Shown: piece after piece, positions 33,860 through 45,589 of the stretch | Position numbering within the stretch: position 1 is the stretch's first letter | How the letters are laid out: the number at the start of each line of letters is the position of its first letter | Source: Lutjanus erythropterus | Taxonomy: Eukaryota > Chordata > Actinopteri > Lutjaniformes > Lutjanidae | Direction of reading: 5' to 3' | Length of the DNA: 64,000 bases | NCBI GenBank assembly: GCA_020091685.1 | Contig: CM034605.1 | Span: 24,954,470-25,018,469, forward strand | Made by a program: the position numbers and the translations under genes | Notes under the pieces: model-generated | Told to the model about the DNA's origin: nothing | Database searches by the model: none | What the model saw: only the letters and a program-made list of their open reading frames with translations

Positions 33860-36155
33860 AAACCCGACATTTTAAATAGCGAAGCTACCAACAATAGCAA
33901 CCACAATTTTTTTTTTCACTCAAAAATGGCAACCTGCAAAACCATGCCATGGTCAACTGACAGAGTGCAGACGTGTCAAGAACAACATCCCTTCATGTCA
34001 CCTGCTATAGGAGTAGCGTAGCTACTTTTTATGCGTGTAGTGAGCCTGTGAGGGCCTGAGAAGCAGTGACAAAAAGTAAGGAAAATGTGAGCAGTGAAGT
34101 TGTCAGGCTGGCAGTAAATGTACAGTGTAGGTTACAGTTTGTCAGTGAATAAAAGCTGCAGTTTCTCAAGACCAAAGCATTTGTGTGTGTGCGTGTGTGT
34201 GTGTTTCCCAACTGCTGGAATAGTATCGCTATGATGATAAGCTCCGCCTATGTTGAGAGAGTACTGCAGCAGAAAACAAAGTAGAAAAGTGAGTAGAGTC
34301 AAGTTGAGCCATACCATGTAGTGGAATTATGTATATTTTTTGTATTTTGGCCCATTCAAGTTCAAAAACCTGAACAAGAGGTTGTTATAGTTGTGTCACA
34401 GGTAGCTTGTTTTGGTAATGCCACACCAGTTTTGGTCACAAAAAGCGTGAGAATAAATCAAACTGAAATTCACTTGTAAATTAAGTTTAAGATGATGGAC
34501 CAGTTAAAAGTGCCAGAAGCGATTGTGGAGACCTAAACATGAGAAGCACTGCAGCTCAGTGCTCTGTGCTCAGTTCAACTGTCATGCTTGACTTCCTTCT
34601 ATGAAGAAAATTCTTTACTTTTGTGTTATTTTATGCAGTTCGCTCAGATTATATTGTCCCTGAAGTTTGCTCAGGGACAAACTTGCATTTTTGGGCAGTG
34701 TTGCAGTAGTCACAAGTGAATGTTAATGCAAATGCTGTCACCCAGAAAACACTGTTTGGATGGCGACCTCACATCCCCGGCCAAAAATGATTCTGGTCGG
34801 ACGCCAAAAACTGCAGCGTGGCTGTGACATGGATGTAAAGGCGGACAGTCAGACGGTGACGTTGTTTCTCTTTTCCAGTCTCTTACAAACCAGGAAGTAT
34901 TGAACACATACCACCGTTTGCCAAAAAGCAAATGCATCTGTCTTTGTCTTTTTTTAATACATTGATATTTGATTGACAGTTTATTTGGTTGTGATCAGAA
35001 GGCGACACTGTGACGTTCACTCCACGTACAAAGAAGTATTTCTAAACAACCATTTTTTAAATAAAAAAAAATATGCTTATGCCTTTTATGTATGTCTTAA
35101 ACCTGTGGTGTTTGTAAGAGTGAATCGTCTTTATCAAAGCTCTCTTTGATCGCACATAGGAGGCGTGTGCCCTCAGGGCTTTCTGCCAGAAAGTCAGGTG
35201 ACATAATATAAAGAGTGACAAGATGGGTCAAATACAGGACTTTTTCCCAGGAGAGTGGGGCTGATATCCTGTCAACAACAAAAGTCAACGTTGACTTATT
35301 ATTTTTAGACTTGGTTGACTCATTATTTTTTTGTAGGATGCACAAAGCTGCAGAATGTACATAAACTTTATCAGAATAAGCTGAGTAGGCCGGTTGGGGT
35401 TATGACATATTTTGATGTTGATGGAAAGCCCAGGAAGGACGTCTAGGTGACGTCCCGGACGCTGGCACAACTTTCATTTCATTTAATCAAACTATGTTGA
35501 ACCATAACGGACGTCTCGATTGGATGCTCAAAAAAACCCAGCTATCCAGTGTCTCATTATTTGCTTTAAAGCAGCCGCCCAAATTAGCCAAAAGAATAAA
35601 ATAAATGTCTCACAGCTTGGACGAAACACCCCAAAAAACATCCGGCATGAACATCGACATGTCTGAGCCTCCGAGTCACCTAAGCAAAGTCGTGTACTGC
35701 CATGTACAGACTTGGACGTGACTGTGATTGTGACTCTGCAGTGTTGTGTCGTTGCAGCAGCAGCAGCAGCAGTCGTGGAGCGGCTCGTCTGGCCACCTCA
35801 CCAGAGCTGCTAATGGTATTGACCACTTCAGTATAAGTTAGAGAAGGGCATAGCAGGAGCCGGCAGTAAACAACTCCAGACTGACATGTCAGGGTGACTG
35901 TTGGCTTGATTGCTTTCATTACTCACACACTGTCCAAAGTCAGACCTGCCAGCTCAGGACTCGCTCACATCTGCCAGGTTCTGCTGTTAGCATCCCGCTG
36001 CATGAACACGTCTGGAGGAGCTGCAATGACTGATGCAACGGCTGGTAATAAATAAAAAGACCAGAGAGTGAAAATGAGATCTGACACTTATTTCTGTGCT
36101 CTTATTTTGATCGTAATGGAGAAATAATGGGTGAAGAAACCAGTTTTTTTGTTGC
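33860..36155. other. no gene seen; microsatellites
   Basis: A TG-rich run lies at 34181-34204 and (CAG)6 at 35755-35772. The segment 34700-35500 contains several CpG-bearing TE-like stretches I cannot assign. Frames at 34710-34937, 35097-35345 and 35680-35919 are unsupported. Confidence 0.45.
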
Positions 36156-36159
36156 AAAG

Positions 36160-37174
36160 TGCACTCTGAGAAGTACAGGTTCTAACTAGAACCATAAGGG
36201 GTTCTTTAGCTCGTCCCCGCAGGAGAACAATTTTTGCTTGCTGGCTGAACCTTTTATAAAGGTTACACCTGAACCTGTTTCAGACGATTCTACATAGAGC
36301 CCAACGTAAAGGTTTACACTTAGAACAGTCTGTCATAGGTTCCATGTAGAACCCTCTATGAGATGTTTTATAGGAGAACCATTCTATGGTGTAATGGTTC
36401 CACACAGAACCCTCTCTTGAGGTTCTATTAAATATCTTTCCATCTTCTAAGGGTGCCAACAACAACCCTTCCAAGGGCTTCTACTAAGAACCCTTATACA
36501 TATCAAGGGTTTCACCAAGAAGGTTCTACTGAAAACCCTTTCACATTCCTTCATCTAGAACCCAACCAAGGCGGGTTCTAGATGTTGCTGTTAAATTTCA
36601 CAGTTTTTATCTGGAACCCATCCGAGGGTTCCACCAAGAACCTGTTTACATTCCAAGGGTTTTATCTAGATATCTGTCAAGGAGTTCTATCAAGAACCTT
36701 TTTAGATTCCAGGGCTTATATTTAGAATGCATCCAGTGGGTTCTAAAGAGCACCTTTTTATATTTCAAGGGTTTTATCTGAAACCCACCTCCAGGAGTTC
36801 TATCAAGAACCCTTTTATATTCCACAGATTTGATCTAGAAGACACCCAGGAGGTTCTTCCAAGAACCCTTTATATTTCAAGCATTTTCTTTAAAACCAAC
36901 CCAGGGGGTTCTACTGAGAACCTTTTTATATTCCATGGGTTCTATTTAGAACTCATCCAGGGCATTCTACTGAGAACCCTTTTATATTATGGCACAAAAA
37001 ACATTTGACAAACTCCTTTTTCCAAGAATAGTTCTTAACAGAACTCGTAGTGTTGCAAAGAACCCTTGATGAACCCTTTCTTCACAAAACGGTACTTCAG
37101 AGATAAATGGTTCTGGGCAGAACCTCAGCCCTTCAGACAGAACCCCTTTCGGAGCCTTTATTTCTAAGAGTGTA
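36160..37174. mobile_element. AGAACC/GGTTCT minisatellite-bearing element, copy 1
   Basis: Ends are inverted: TGCACTCTGAGAA at the left and, read inversely, TACACTCTTAGAA at the right. The interior (about 36460-36990) is an array of roughly 56-bp units of the form AACCCTTTTATATTCCA, GGGTTTTATCTAGAACC, CACCCAGGGGGTTCTAC. The outer segments (TTCTTTAGCTCGTC...GGAGAAC on the left, AATGGTTCTGGGCAGAACCTC on the right) recur in copy 2 at 53553-54616. Non-autonomous; no transposase. Open frames inside are artefacts. Confidence 0.85.
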
Positions 37175-38240
37175 TCGTCAGTTGAGAGGCTACGTAGAAA
37201 AATGGAGCAAGGCTGTTGCATATGAAAAAAAGCCAAACAAAACAAAGACTCTCATAGAATATTCATCAATTCTGCTCCTCCACTCCGGCTTTAATAAGGA
37301 GAAAAACAAACCCAATCAGCCCCACATCAGCGGTTATGAACAACAATATAATCGCCACATTATATATGAAAAGTGAGAAATTATCATATCATTCACATCA
37401 CTGCAATCGAGCAGCACCTACTGTGGCAACAGGAGAATATATGGAGCCCCTCTGCTAAACACTGCCTTGTGTTTTTCCTCTAATTTCAAATCAAAGCGAT
37501 TTCATCAGCACGAGCACATTCATAAAAGATGATCCTGCATGGGAAATAATACAGAAAAGCTTTTTCATTACCTCCTCATCATATATAGATCAAACATTTA
37601 TTACCCTTGATCAAACATTCATTACCTCCTGCATTAAAAAAGAGGTAAGTAGATGTATCTCGAATTACTCATTGTCAACACTGGCTGCACTTTCATTAGC
37701 AGCACAGTTGTGTTGTCATCTTTCTAGTATCAGAATGAACCACATTTTAATCAGTTTGTGCAATAAATACACACAAAAGTGCCAACAGGGAGACGCGTGC
37801 AGAGTCATATCAGATGGAGTACATTTAAAGGAGAGCAACCTAAAAAAATACCTTTTTAATATTGTGCACCTTTTAAATTTTATTGGCCCTGCAAAAAAAA
37901 AGTTTTTCAACATCAATCAAGTGTTAGATTAAATCAACATCCAATCATGTTTTCTTCCTGTAATAAAATAAAACATGACATGCGCTGACATAGGCTTGAC
38001 CTGTAACATTATGGCATCAACTCATCAACCAATCAAACTTTTAGCAGCACAGAGCTAATGGCACCTATATACTGTGAAATTTTAGCAATCTTAAAAGTTC
38101 ATTGCATCCACTCTGCACGAGATGGATTTAATAAACTTGGTTGTGACATCACTTTTGATGTGTGTTGACTGTACAATGATCGCACATACTAAACTGCTAT
38201 GATACAAGTACAAAAAAAAAACATAATCAGTGTGTGTCAT
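37175..38240. other. no gene seen
   Basis: AT-rich. Short A-runs at 37893-37901 and 38212-38221. Confidence 0.5.
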
Positions 38241-38244
38241 CACC

Positions 38245-38400
38245 AGTGGTGGTCAAAGTACTCAACCCCAGAACTTGAGTCAAAGTATAGATACTCCTGG
38301 TCAAATATTACTCAACTACTCAAGTGAAAACTGCTCAGTCAAAATTTTACTCAAGTTAAAGTACTAGAGTACTTGCTTTTAAAAAGTACAAACTACAAAG
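38245..38400 (+). repeat. 'AGTGGTGGTCAAAGTACTCAA' teleost repeat
   Basis: AGTGGTGGTCAAAGTACTC, ACTTGAGTCAAAGTATAG, TACTCAACTACTCAAGTG and TTTACTCAAGTTAAAGTAC, ending near AGAGTACTTGC. Confidence 0.8.
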
Positions 38401-38409
38401 TGCATTTTC

Positions 38410-39685
38410 TAATATCAGTACATTGCTGTATTGTTTTCACGGTGCATTCACAGAACTTTGTAACTTTTTGAAGTGATGCACTGATGCACTGACTTGCCTG
38501 TAGAACCACGATGCTATACAAAGCCTGTAGAAACATCTATAAAAACTTTAGTTAGCTGGCTAGCAAGAGTTTACTATGTGGCAATTTTCAACATTCAAAT
38601 CAAATTGCTCCCAGTGTTATTTCTCGCCTGCCTATCCACTTTCACTCAGAAACATGTTGCAATACGAAAGCTGATGAAATGGTGTTTGATTTGGACTTTA
38701 AGGGTTCAGAATCAAACTTTTTAATAAAATGTTTTTTGTCCTATTTGCTGAAACGGTCACTTTATACTGATAGGAAAACATGAGACAGGAAACATGAAAA
38801 AATCAGGTTCCTTTGGCTTCTCCTTGTGCTTCTAATGTCATCTGGAAGAATCCACCACGCCTGAGCAAAAAGAAACCAATCAGGAGTCGCGGCTCTCACC
38901 TGAATTTGACAAACTGGAAGAGACTCGGCGATCGATCCAACCTAAAACGCTGGTGTCTGACAACCTGGGATTGAGACTCAACCATCAACAATCTTTCTTC
39001 AGACTTGTGTGCCTCAACTTTAACTTGATGCAGTTTAAAATCCAGTGTTTCAAAGTTATCTAACTGTCTACATGCGGGAATCACAGGCCGATCTGAGCTC
39101 CTGCAGCCAGAGGAACCACACAGGAGGTTTCACTTTCTTTCTCCTGTCAGTGTGTGACCCAAACAAAGCAGCTGTTTTGATCTCCTCAGACTAAACCTGG
39201 CCATTGGCATGTGTCAACCTTAGCTCCAGCTGTCGTTACCCATCTTCATCTCTCCCTCCGTCTGAGCAGACATCTCTCTCTTCCTCCACTTCCCCTACAC
39301 CTATCCTGTCTGCAGCAGTCCTGACTCGTCGTGTCCGCTGCACTGAACTCAACAATACCGCTGCTGCAGACAGAAACCTGCGAGAAATGAAGGCCGCTCA
39401 TGAAGAACAGCATGAGAGTTTGGACTGAGTGGCTCTGTTTTGTTGGCACCTGCAGACTTGATGTGATTCGACTAAAAATTATTTCTGGAAAAAGACCAAC
39501 TCAATCAGTAACCACTAAGGGTGGTAAAATCTCTTCCTCTAAGAATGTTAAATACAAGACTCCATCTGCGTTTTTTCTGTGTTTTTCAAATGGATGATGA
39601 ACGCTGATGATCTCCTCTCCTCCTGCAATTATAAGACACTTCTGTGATAAAATTACTGGAATGTTTATCTGTGATGTACTAAGAC
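38410..39685. other. no gene seen
   Basis: Frames at 39204-39428 and 39246-39449 overlap antisense in Ser-rich sequence, and neither has splice or family support. Confidence 0.5.
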
Positions 39686-39689
39686 ACAG

Positions 39690-39915
39690 TGTAGGGCTGA
39701 ACAATTAACCAAATATTTATTGAAATTGCAGTATGGCCTCTGGCAACTTTCAAGTTGTGATGCAGAGATGTTCTAGCCTGCACATATTTATATTTATATA
39801 CATATTCATATTTTACATAGTTAGAAAACATTTTTGTCTGGTACAGATCCCAGCAAAAACCACAACATAATCACTCTAATATGTTTTTCAATGAAAATGA
39901 GAATAATAATGTAAA
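39690..39915 (+). repeat. 'GTAGGGCTGAACAATTAACC' dispersed repeat
   Basis: Starts GTGTAGGGCTGAACAATTAA, then GAAATTGCAGTATGGCCTC, GCAACTTTCAAGTTGTGATG, and ends near CAATGAAAATGAGAATAAT. Sister of 33510-33850. Confidence 0.8.
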
Positions 39916-39919
39916 AAGA

Positions 39920-40685
39920 AGCTAGAAACTTTTTTGGCAGATTCGCCAAGTGAGAAACTCATTGGACTGAATGGGTGCCATCTTTGCATCTTGTAACCAG
40001 TTTATAATAATAAAACTATACCTCTTCTAGCAATGGTAGGAAGCGCACACTGTAAATAATAAACCATTAACTAAAAGGCAACATAAAATGCATTTACCTG
40101 CATTTAATTAAAATAATACAATCATATAGTAGAACTTGTCCTCATGTAAACTGATGTCTAAATATGTTGCTAATGTTATTACTGAATGGAATATTTACTT
40201 TGCTGTTTAGAAAGTGCCGTAAAATAAAATGCATAATGGCGTCTGTTACCCTATGCGTTTTCCTCCTCTGTTTTGTTTATACTGTATGCAAACAGGCATC
40301 TTTGCTGAAAGTTTAATTGTATGCACAAAGAAGCATCAGTTTGTCACTGCACGCACCTGTAATGCTTCGAGGTCTTAGGTTAGAAATTTTAAGTGGGAAA
40401 TTCCAGTCTTTGTGTTTGAGTGGAACGCGGCGTTAGTGAGTGAGGTAACCCCTCAGTGTGCTGAACTGAGCCATGGTGCATTTTATTAAATATGAATTTA
40501 ACTTTTCATTTTCCAGAGAAAGAGACTCTTATTTCTTCTTTCAGGTGTTGCTTTAAGTTACGGTGAATATTAAAGTTCATTTTAGATTAAAGACTTGGTC
40601 TTAAGGCCAAGATGAGAAATAAATTTTGGTTTAGCCCAAGGTTAGAATTAAAGGAAAAAATTGGGAGAAATGTGCTTCTTTGATT
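39920..40685. other. no gene seen
   Basis: AT-rich unique sequence. Confidence 0.5.
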
Positions 40686-40689
40686 TCTG

Positions 40690-40790
40690 GTGGAGGTTTA
40701 AATGAGAAGATTGATATCACGCTCATGTCTGTCTGTTAGATATGAGGCTACAGCTCTATTACCTTAGTTTAGCGCAAGGACTCGAAACAA
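40690..40790 (+). repeat. fragment of the 'GAGAAGATTGATACCACTCTCATGTCTGT' repeat
   Basis: ATGAGAAGATTGATATCACG, CTCATGTCTGTCTGTTAG and GATATGAGGCTACAGCTC follow the family order. Confidence 0.7.
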
Positions 40791-40799
40791 AGGAACACG

Positions 40800-43700
40800 G
40801 CCAGCCTTTGCTTTACGGTTACAGGTAGCTGTTTGGAAGTGAATGCGTAGGAGTTGATGATGCCAACCAGTTCATAGAAAACACTAACAAGTGTTGCTCT
40901 CGGTGGATTTCTGGCACTGTGCCAATGTGGTGGTGGCGCAGCGCTTTATTGTGATCTGCACAGAGCTGAAAACGACGCTGCTAAAACCACAGATGAGGAA
41001 GAGTCTCTTTCTTTCTTTCCATAGATTTTCCCAAATGCTGGCTTCCTGATTCTTTCTGGCTGTCCAAATGGGTATTTTTACTTTTGCATCCAAGCACATC
41101 CAGTTTCTTAAAAAAGAAAGAACAAATGTTTCCTAATTTAATTGAACTGCACTAAAGTCAGACCTGACAGCATCTTTTAAGTAACATGCATTATTACTTT
41201 TTATTGCTGTAATAATCAGACTTTCACCTGGCGCCGTGATTCCTGTCCTCGAAAACTCGCTTTTTAAAGTAATCACTGATCCTACGAACCTTTGTCTGCA
41301 AAGCTGCAAACATCACATGGATGAGATGTAACGTTAATTAAGAGGTTTTGTAAAGTGAAAAATAGGAGGCTGAAATGTTTTGTCTCTGGCTGTGAAACAT
41401 GTAGAATAAAGACAAGACTTTTATATCATATTTATGTTCAGCTACACTGCAAGACGGCACCAAACTGTAAATTAAAACAACGGCTGAGAACAAAAGCTAT
41501 TAATTTATTTTAAAAGTCTTAAATGTGTAAATTAACAGCTTATTAGCTTTTATGTTGCATTTAATTTGATGTTGCACAAGCCATTTTTTTTTTTTTTGAT
41601 AAAATATGCGTAATAATGTGATAATTGTCATTTTCTTCACTCATAATCATTAGAACTCCTTATAAAAAATGTTTGCTTGGTACATATGCACAAGCTCAGC
41701 CTCATTTTGATCCTGGAAAAAAACTGTTATGTGAAGAAGCAGTTGCCGACTTTACTCACATTACAGGCATTTAGTTTGACTCCCGTTCAGAGAAACAAAC
41801 AAGAAATGCACCCGTGGAATAAGTTTAAATTCAGAGTTTACTGACATTTCAAAGAGATGTGTGACAGACAGCTTGTGTGTGTGTGTGTTCATCAGTGTGT
41901 GTGTGGGTAAAACCTGCACCAACACACAGAGAGGATAAAACAACAACAAGCAGCATCATAGAGCAGCGGAGGAGGAGTGTTTGGAGTGATGCAGCCGTCA
42001 CTCATAAAGACCTGCATAGTAACCGCTCTTCATCACGACTCTTCCTCTGAGAACACAGGGAGCCGGTGCTACTCAGACAAGCGCTGCCAGACCCAATAAC
42101 GTAAACATAATGAGCTGTAGTGTTTGGAGGCAACAGCCAAGTGTTAGATTCTGCACCCTCCGCACCAGCTTGTGAGCCTCTCCCATCCCCTGGCCTTGAG
42201 CGTGGTTAGATAACACTGCATTAGATAACGGTGCAGCGCGAAAATCTTAAGAAAATGCCTGGTGGCTTCTTTCAGCAGACATTACCAACGACAAGCTGGA
42301 AACAAGAAAACAAACAGAAACTTATGATGAAAACTTGCTCTGATTTGAATTCTGCTATCCTACTTTTATTTTCATATTCACCTTGCTGCAATAAAACAAG
42401 CCTAAAGACACGCTTGTTGTGCAGAGGAATATAATCTTGCAGTGAGTAACACGGCCCCAGCCAGAGAATACACAACCTCAATATGAGCTGCACACAAGAT
42501 ATCATCAGGAAAAAAAGCAGCTTGTTTGGGTTCATGAAGTTAGACTTTCATATAAACTATTAAATTCAAACAGCCCTGTGAGTTATACAGTCTAATAGCG
42601 AAAAATAAATCAATAATCTCATTTTACCGACAGCAATTTGCTCGCATTTTTCACCCAAGAAGGTGCATACACTTAAAAATAGCTACTAGACTCTGCATTT
42701 AGGTAAAACGTGTCTTTACATAATAATGGCTACTTGCTCCGTGGAGATGGTAAATCATAGCAGCTCCTAGACTCCCTGCTCTCTTTTTATGCAGATGACG
42801 ACGCCGTCTGGGGAGACTGTCATTATGATGGGGATGTGAGCGTTTTCGGTGTGATTGTGCAGGAGTTCTAGGTGTAATATGAAAGCATGGCTATGAGATA
42901 GAGAGTCCTCGGGTGCACGGCGGTGTAAAAGCAGAAGGAGGCAGGGGGCGAATGGAAAAAGATACAGCAGAGTGACAGTCCGGGCAAAGGAAGAGGGCAA
43001 AGAAGAGGAGAAACAGAGGCCATAGACAGAGAAATGTAGATGCTGCGTTCATGATTTGATGTGCATCTGCCCATCGGAGAGGTCATGATCCGCTGGTAAA
43101 CAACACGATGCGTGTTGAGAGATGCAGATTACTTCAGAACAGATTTTCATTACATTTGTTTTTGTTTAATTCAGTTTCTGCAGGTGGTCTAATCAGCTGT
43201 TTGCCAAAACCAGGCATGCAAACTGGTCAGGGGTGAGAAAGATGTGATGGATGTGTGAGAAGATATAAAACACAAATCTGCTAGAATTACAAGATTGAGC
43301 AAAATAAAGTATTAAGTATTAATAAATAATAAATACGTTATGTAATGCATCTAAAAGCAGAAGAAGATGGGATAAAACTGAGTATTAAGGATAATAGCAA
43401 ACCACAGACCAGATAAATGAACTCTTAGTTCAAAATGAGTATATTTCTGGCCATGAAATCTAAAAAGTTTAAATCTTGCCCTGTTCTACCCTGCAGTATT
43501 TAGCAAGAATGCATCAGAATAAACTCGTGGCACAAGTTGTATTTAATTGCACATCTAGGGGTGCCATTGCCCCAAATGTAATATTGACCAATATAAGAAT
43601 AAACCCAAATCATCATTAAAAATTATTAACAGATAGTGATTACAAGCTAGTAAAATAGCTAACCTTGGTAATTTATCTAGTCTGTTGTTTAGTATTTAGT

Positions 43701-44065
43701 ATTGTATCCAACATGTTGAATAAAGGATAGGCTAGTTATGAAAAGTGTGATTTTTTGCTGCTCATTTTTAAATTGCATTGCTGCAAGATTATGACTTGCT
43801 ACGTTACATTCAGATTGCTGCTACTGTTCTCTGTAAATGAGCCGGTAGTTACCAATGTTAGCTATCTTGGTAACAAGTCTTGTTTCCTCTAAATCGACCT
43901 CTTGTCTCAGGCAACTTCGTATCACCTTTTTCCACATAGCGGGTCACAGACCGATGGTCTGGGCCTGCGCTGTACTCTGATGAGTAAACTGATTGGCTGT
44001 GGGCGATTGCTGCCTTTTGTTGACAGTCATCCGCAGCATCAGATGTTTGTGGTCTACTGTCTTTA
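40800..44065. other. no gene seen; short simple repeats
   Basis: Holds a T14 run at 41584-41597 and a TG run near 41874-41887. All open frames are short and unsupported. 43900-44070 contains diffuse similarity to the outer arm of the foldback family (TGCTGCCTTTTGTTGACAG). By gene orientation this lies in the slc8a3 intron downstream of exon A. Confidence 0.5.
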
Positions 44066-44071
44066 TGGAAG

Positions 44072-44596
44072 TCGCTTAGCAGCCTTTGCTGACAGGAAGC
44101 TACCTTTATGTAAGTCAACTATCGCTCTCTCTAAACCAAACAAACTGTTCTCACAGAACATGGGAGCAGCTGGTCTACCGCTGCCTCATCTGTTAGTTTG
44201 TTTGTGTTATTGTGTGACTTTTATTTTCGCTTTTGAAACACCAAAATCACACAATTACACAAACAAACAAACAAACAGATGGAGGCAGAGGTAGTCCAAC
44301 AACTCCTGTGCTCTGCAAAGCAAAAATTGTTGATTTCATCTGTGGTTGGTTTGGACAGAGTTATATTTGGCTTATTTAATGGTGGTTTCCCATCTGAAAA
44401 GTCTGTCTGATAGCAAGGTTAAGTGGTGAAAATAGTGTACACAAACTGATAAAGGTTCTTTTTAGGTGGTTATTGTACTTCCACAGAAGTACACTGCTTA
44501 GCTTCTGTGCTGATGCCCCTCTCTGCTTCTCCAAACTGGTTAGGGTTAGAGCTATATACCGCATACAACCCCACTTCAAATAATCTGAACTATCCT
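44072..44596. mobile_element. TTAA-flanked foldback MITE, copy 2 (left end decayed)
   Basis: The right terminus read inversely is AGGATAGTTCAGATTATTTG, bounded by TTAA at 44597-44600. The inner arms carry CTGGTCTACCGCTGCCTC with its near-inverse GAGGCAGAGGTAGTCCAAC, around a core with GTTATTGTGTGAC and an (AAAC)4 run. The left terminus cannot be placed. It ends about 240 bp downstream of exon A. Confidence 0.8.
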
Positions 44597-44763
44597 TTAA
44601 AGTTGAGTGAAATCTACATCTGTCAGTACACACTGTATCGTTTACTAGCGGATCTTGACCTCTCCAATATGGCGGCCGTGCAGACACACAGCGGAAACAT
44701 AGAGCAGCAGCCAATGATGTTTCTATGTTTATGTATCTACGACGGAGCAACTAACAGTGAGAG

Positions 44764-44828
44764 AAAAGACAGTGACAACATGTGAGAGCGAGAGACAGAG
44801 AAAGAGATAAGAGAGGAAGAAATATGTT
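44764..44828 (-). promoter_or_regulatory. pyrimidine-rich intronic segment downstream of exon A
   Basis: Directly after the donor, the gene strand runs through CU-rich sequence with repeated UCUCU and CUUCC motifs. The donor itself (GTGCAG) matches the consensus poorly at +4 and +5. Pyrimidine motifs on both sides of a weak-donor exon are a known arrangement for PTB or TIA-type control. The role here is inferred. Confidence 0.4.
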
Positions 44829-44839
44829 CAGTACTGCAC

Positions 44840-44946
44840 CTTTCTGCAGACTCATGTCTACCATGCGGGGCTCGGCCAGCTCCAGGAAGAAGTTCTTGTT
44901 TTTCTCATACTCCTCATCGTCAATAATTTTCACGTGAATAACTTTG
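44840..44946 (-). CDS. slc8a3: slc8a3-like Na+/Ca2+ exchanger, mutually exclusive exon A (CBD2 domain)
   Basis: One internal exon of a plasma-membrane Na+/Ca2+ exchanger, which exports Ca2+ in exchange for Na+. It encodes part of the second cytosolic Calx-beta domain (CBD2), which senses regulatory Ca2+. Seen: after a 1-nt split codon there are 35 open codons and a final 1-nt split codon. The peptide starts KVIHVKIIDDEEYEKNK and ends with PRMVDMSLQK. The acceptor is TTGCAG (44952-44947) and the donor is AAAG followed by GTGCAG at 44839. The end phase fits a next exon beginning with the family's ALLL sequence. The acidic DDEE cluster (exon residues 9-12) is the Ca2+-coordinating stretch found in exon A and altered in exon B. 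From memory, KVIH and PRMVDMS.QK match NCX3 better than NCX1 (KTIS, PRLVEMS); NCX2 or fish NCX4 is less likely. The SLC8 family is near certain, the paralogue likely. Neighbouring exons lie outside the window. Confidence 0.92.
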
Positions 44947-45048
44947 CTGCAAGAGGGAAGGGGGGGAAAAAAGGAAGGGGGGGCGTGACAGGAAAGGGAC
45001 AGAGAAGGACAGAGAGGGGGAAGAGAAGAAGAAGAAGAGAAAGGTTAA
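44947..45048 (-). promoter_or_regulatory. long AG-free polypyrimidine tract and branch-point region upstream of exon A
   Basis: On the gene strand, about 100 nt between the acceptor and a good branch-point match (TTAAC, branch A at 45045) are almost entirely C and T. No AG dinucleotide occurs between that branch point and the acceptor. The exclusion zone continues to about 45076. A second, weaker branch candidate (GTCAC, A at 44986) lies about 40 nt from the exon. Long AG exclusion zones with distant branch points are known at several mutually exclusive vertebrate exons. The tract would suit binding by polypyrimidine-tract proteins. Which branch point is used is inference. Confidence 0.6.
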
Positions 45049-45074
45049 TTTGTGATGGAGGGACACAGGAAGTG

Positions 45075-45320
45075 CACTGTAAGTAGGATTAATAATCAGC
45101 ATGGAAGAAAGGTTAGGAGGTGAGAGGTCAGCTTGCTGCGGGCCGGCCTGTCTGTCACCGGCTGGACTCGACACACTCGCCGGGTTCCAGCGAGCTCATT
45201 GGCTGCCACGGGTGTCATGACAACCACATTTATCACACGGCGTCTGATACGAGTGGAGCGGAGGGTGAAAAGCACTCCATAGAGCAGGGGGAGGATAAAA
45301 GAACACAATGAAGTGAAAAC
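45075..45320. other. GC-rich intronic block upstream of exon A
   Basis: CpG-bearing sequence (CTGCGGGCCGGCCTGTCTG, CACTCGCCGGGTTCCAGCG, CACGGCGTCTGATACGAG), richer in GC than the rest of the intron. No exon with splice sites fits. It may be an intronic regulatory element, inferred from position and composition. Confidence 0.3.
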
Positions 45321-45507
45321 AGCAGCATGTAATCAATCAGGTTGTAAAATGTGTAAACGGACATTTCACAAGGGCAAAAAGGTGAGTGAACGATAAATGA
45401 AAGAAACTGTCGCTATCTAAATCGATTTTTATGGCTCGATGTTTCAGTCAGAACACTTTCAATGAGACGGCTGGCTGGACACTGCGAGGACTCCCCCCCT
45501 TCCTCAC

Positions 45508-45528
45508 CTCTTCCTCCTCCTCCTCCTC
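45508..45528. repeat. (TCC)n short repeat
   Basis: Seven-unit TCC-like run within a C/T-rich stretch. Confidence 0.85.
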
Positions 45529-45589
45529 TCGAGGAAGATAAGAGAGAGGTGGCTTATTGCTGAGTTTATTGCTCCGGTTTGAGGAGAAC

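Noticed and set aside
44751-44933. 60-aa minus-strand frame as a stand-alone small gene
   Set aside because: Its N-terminal part is the exchanger exon, starting at an internal codon context. The rest reads through the donor into the intron.
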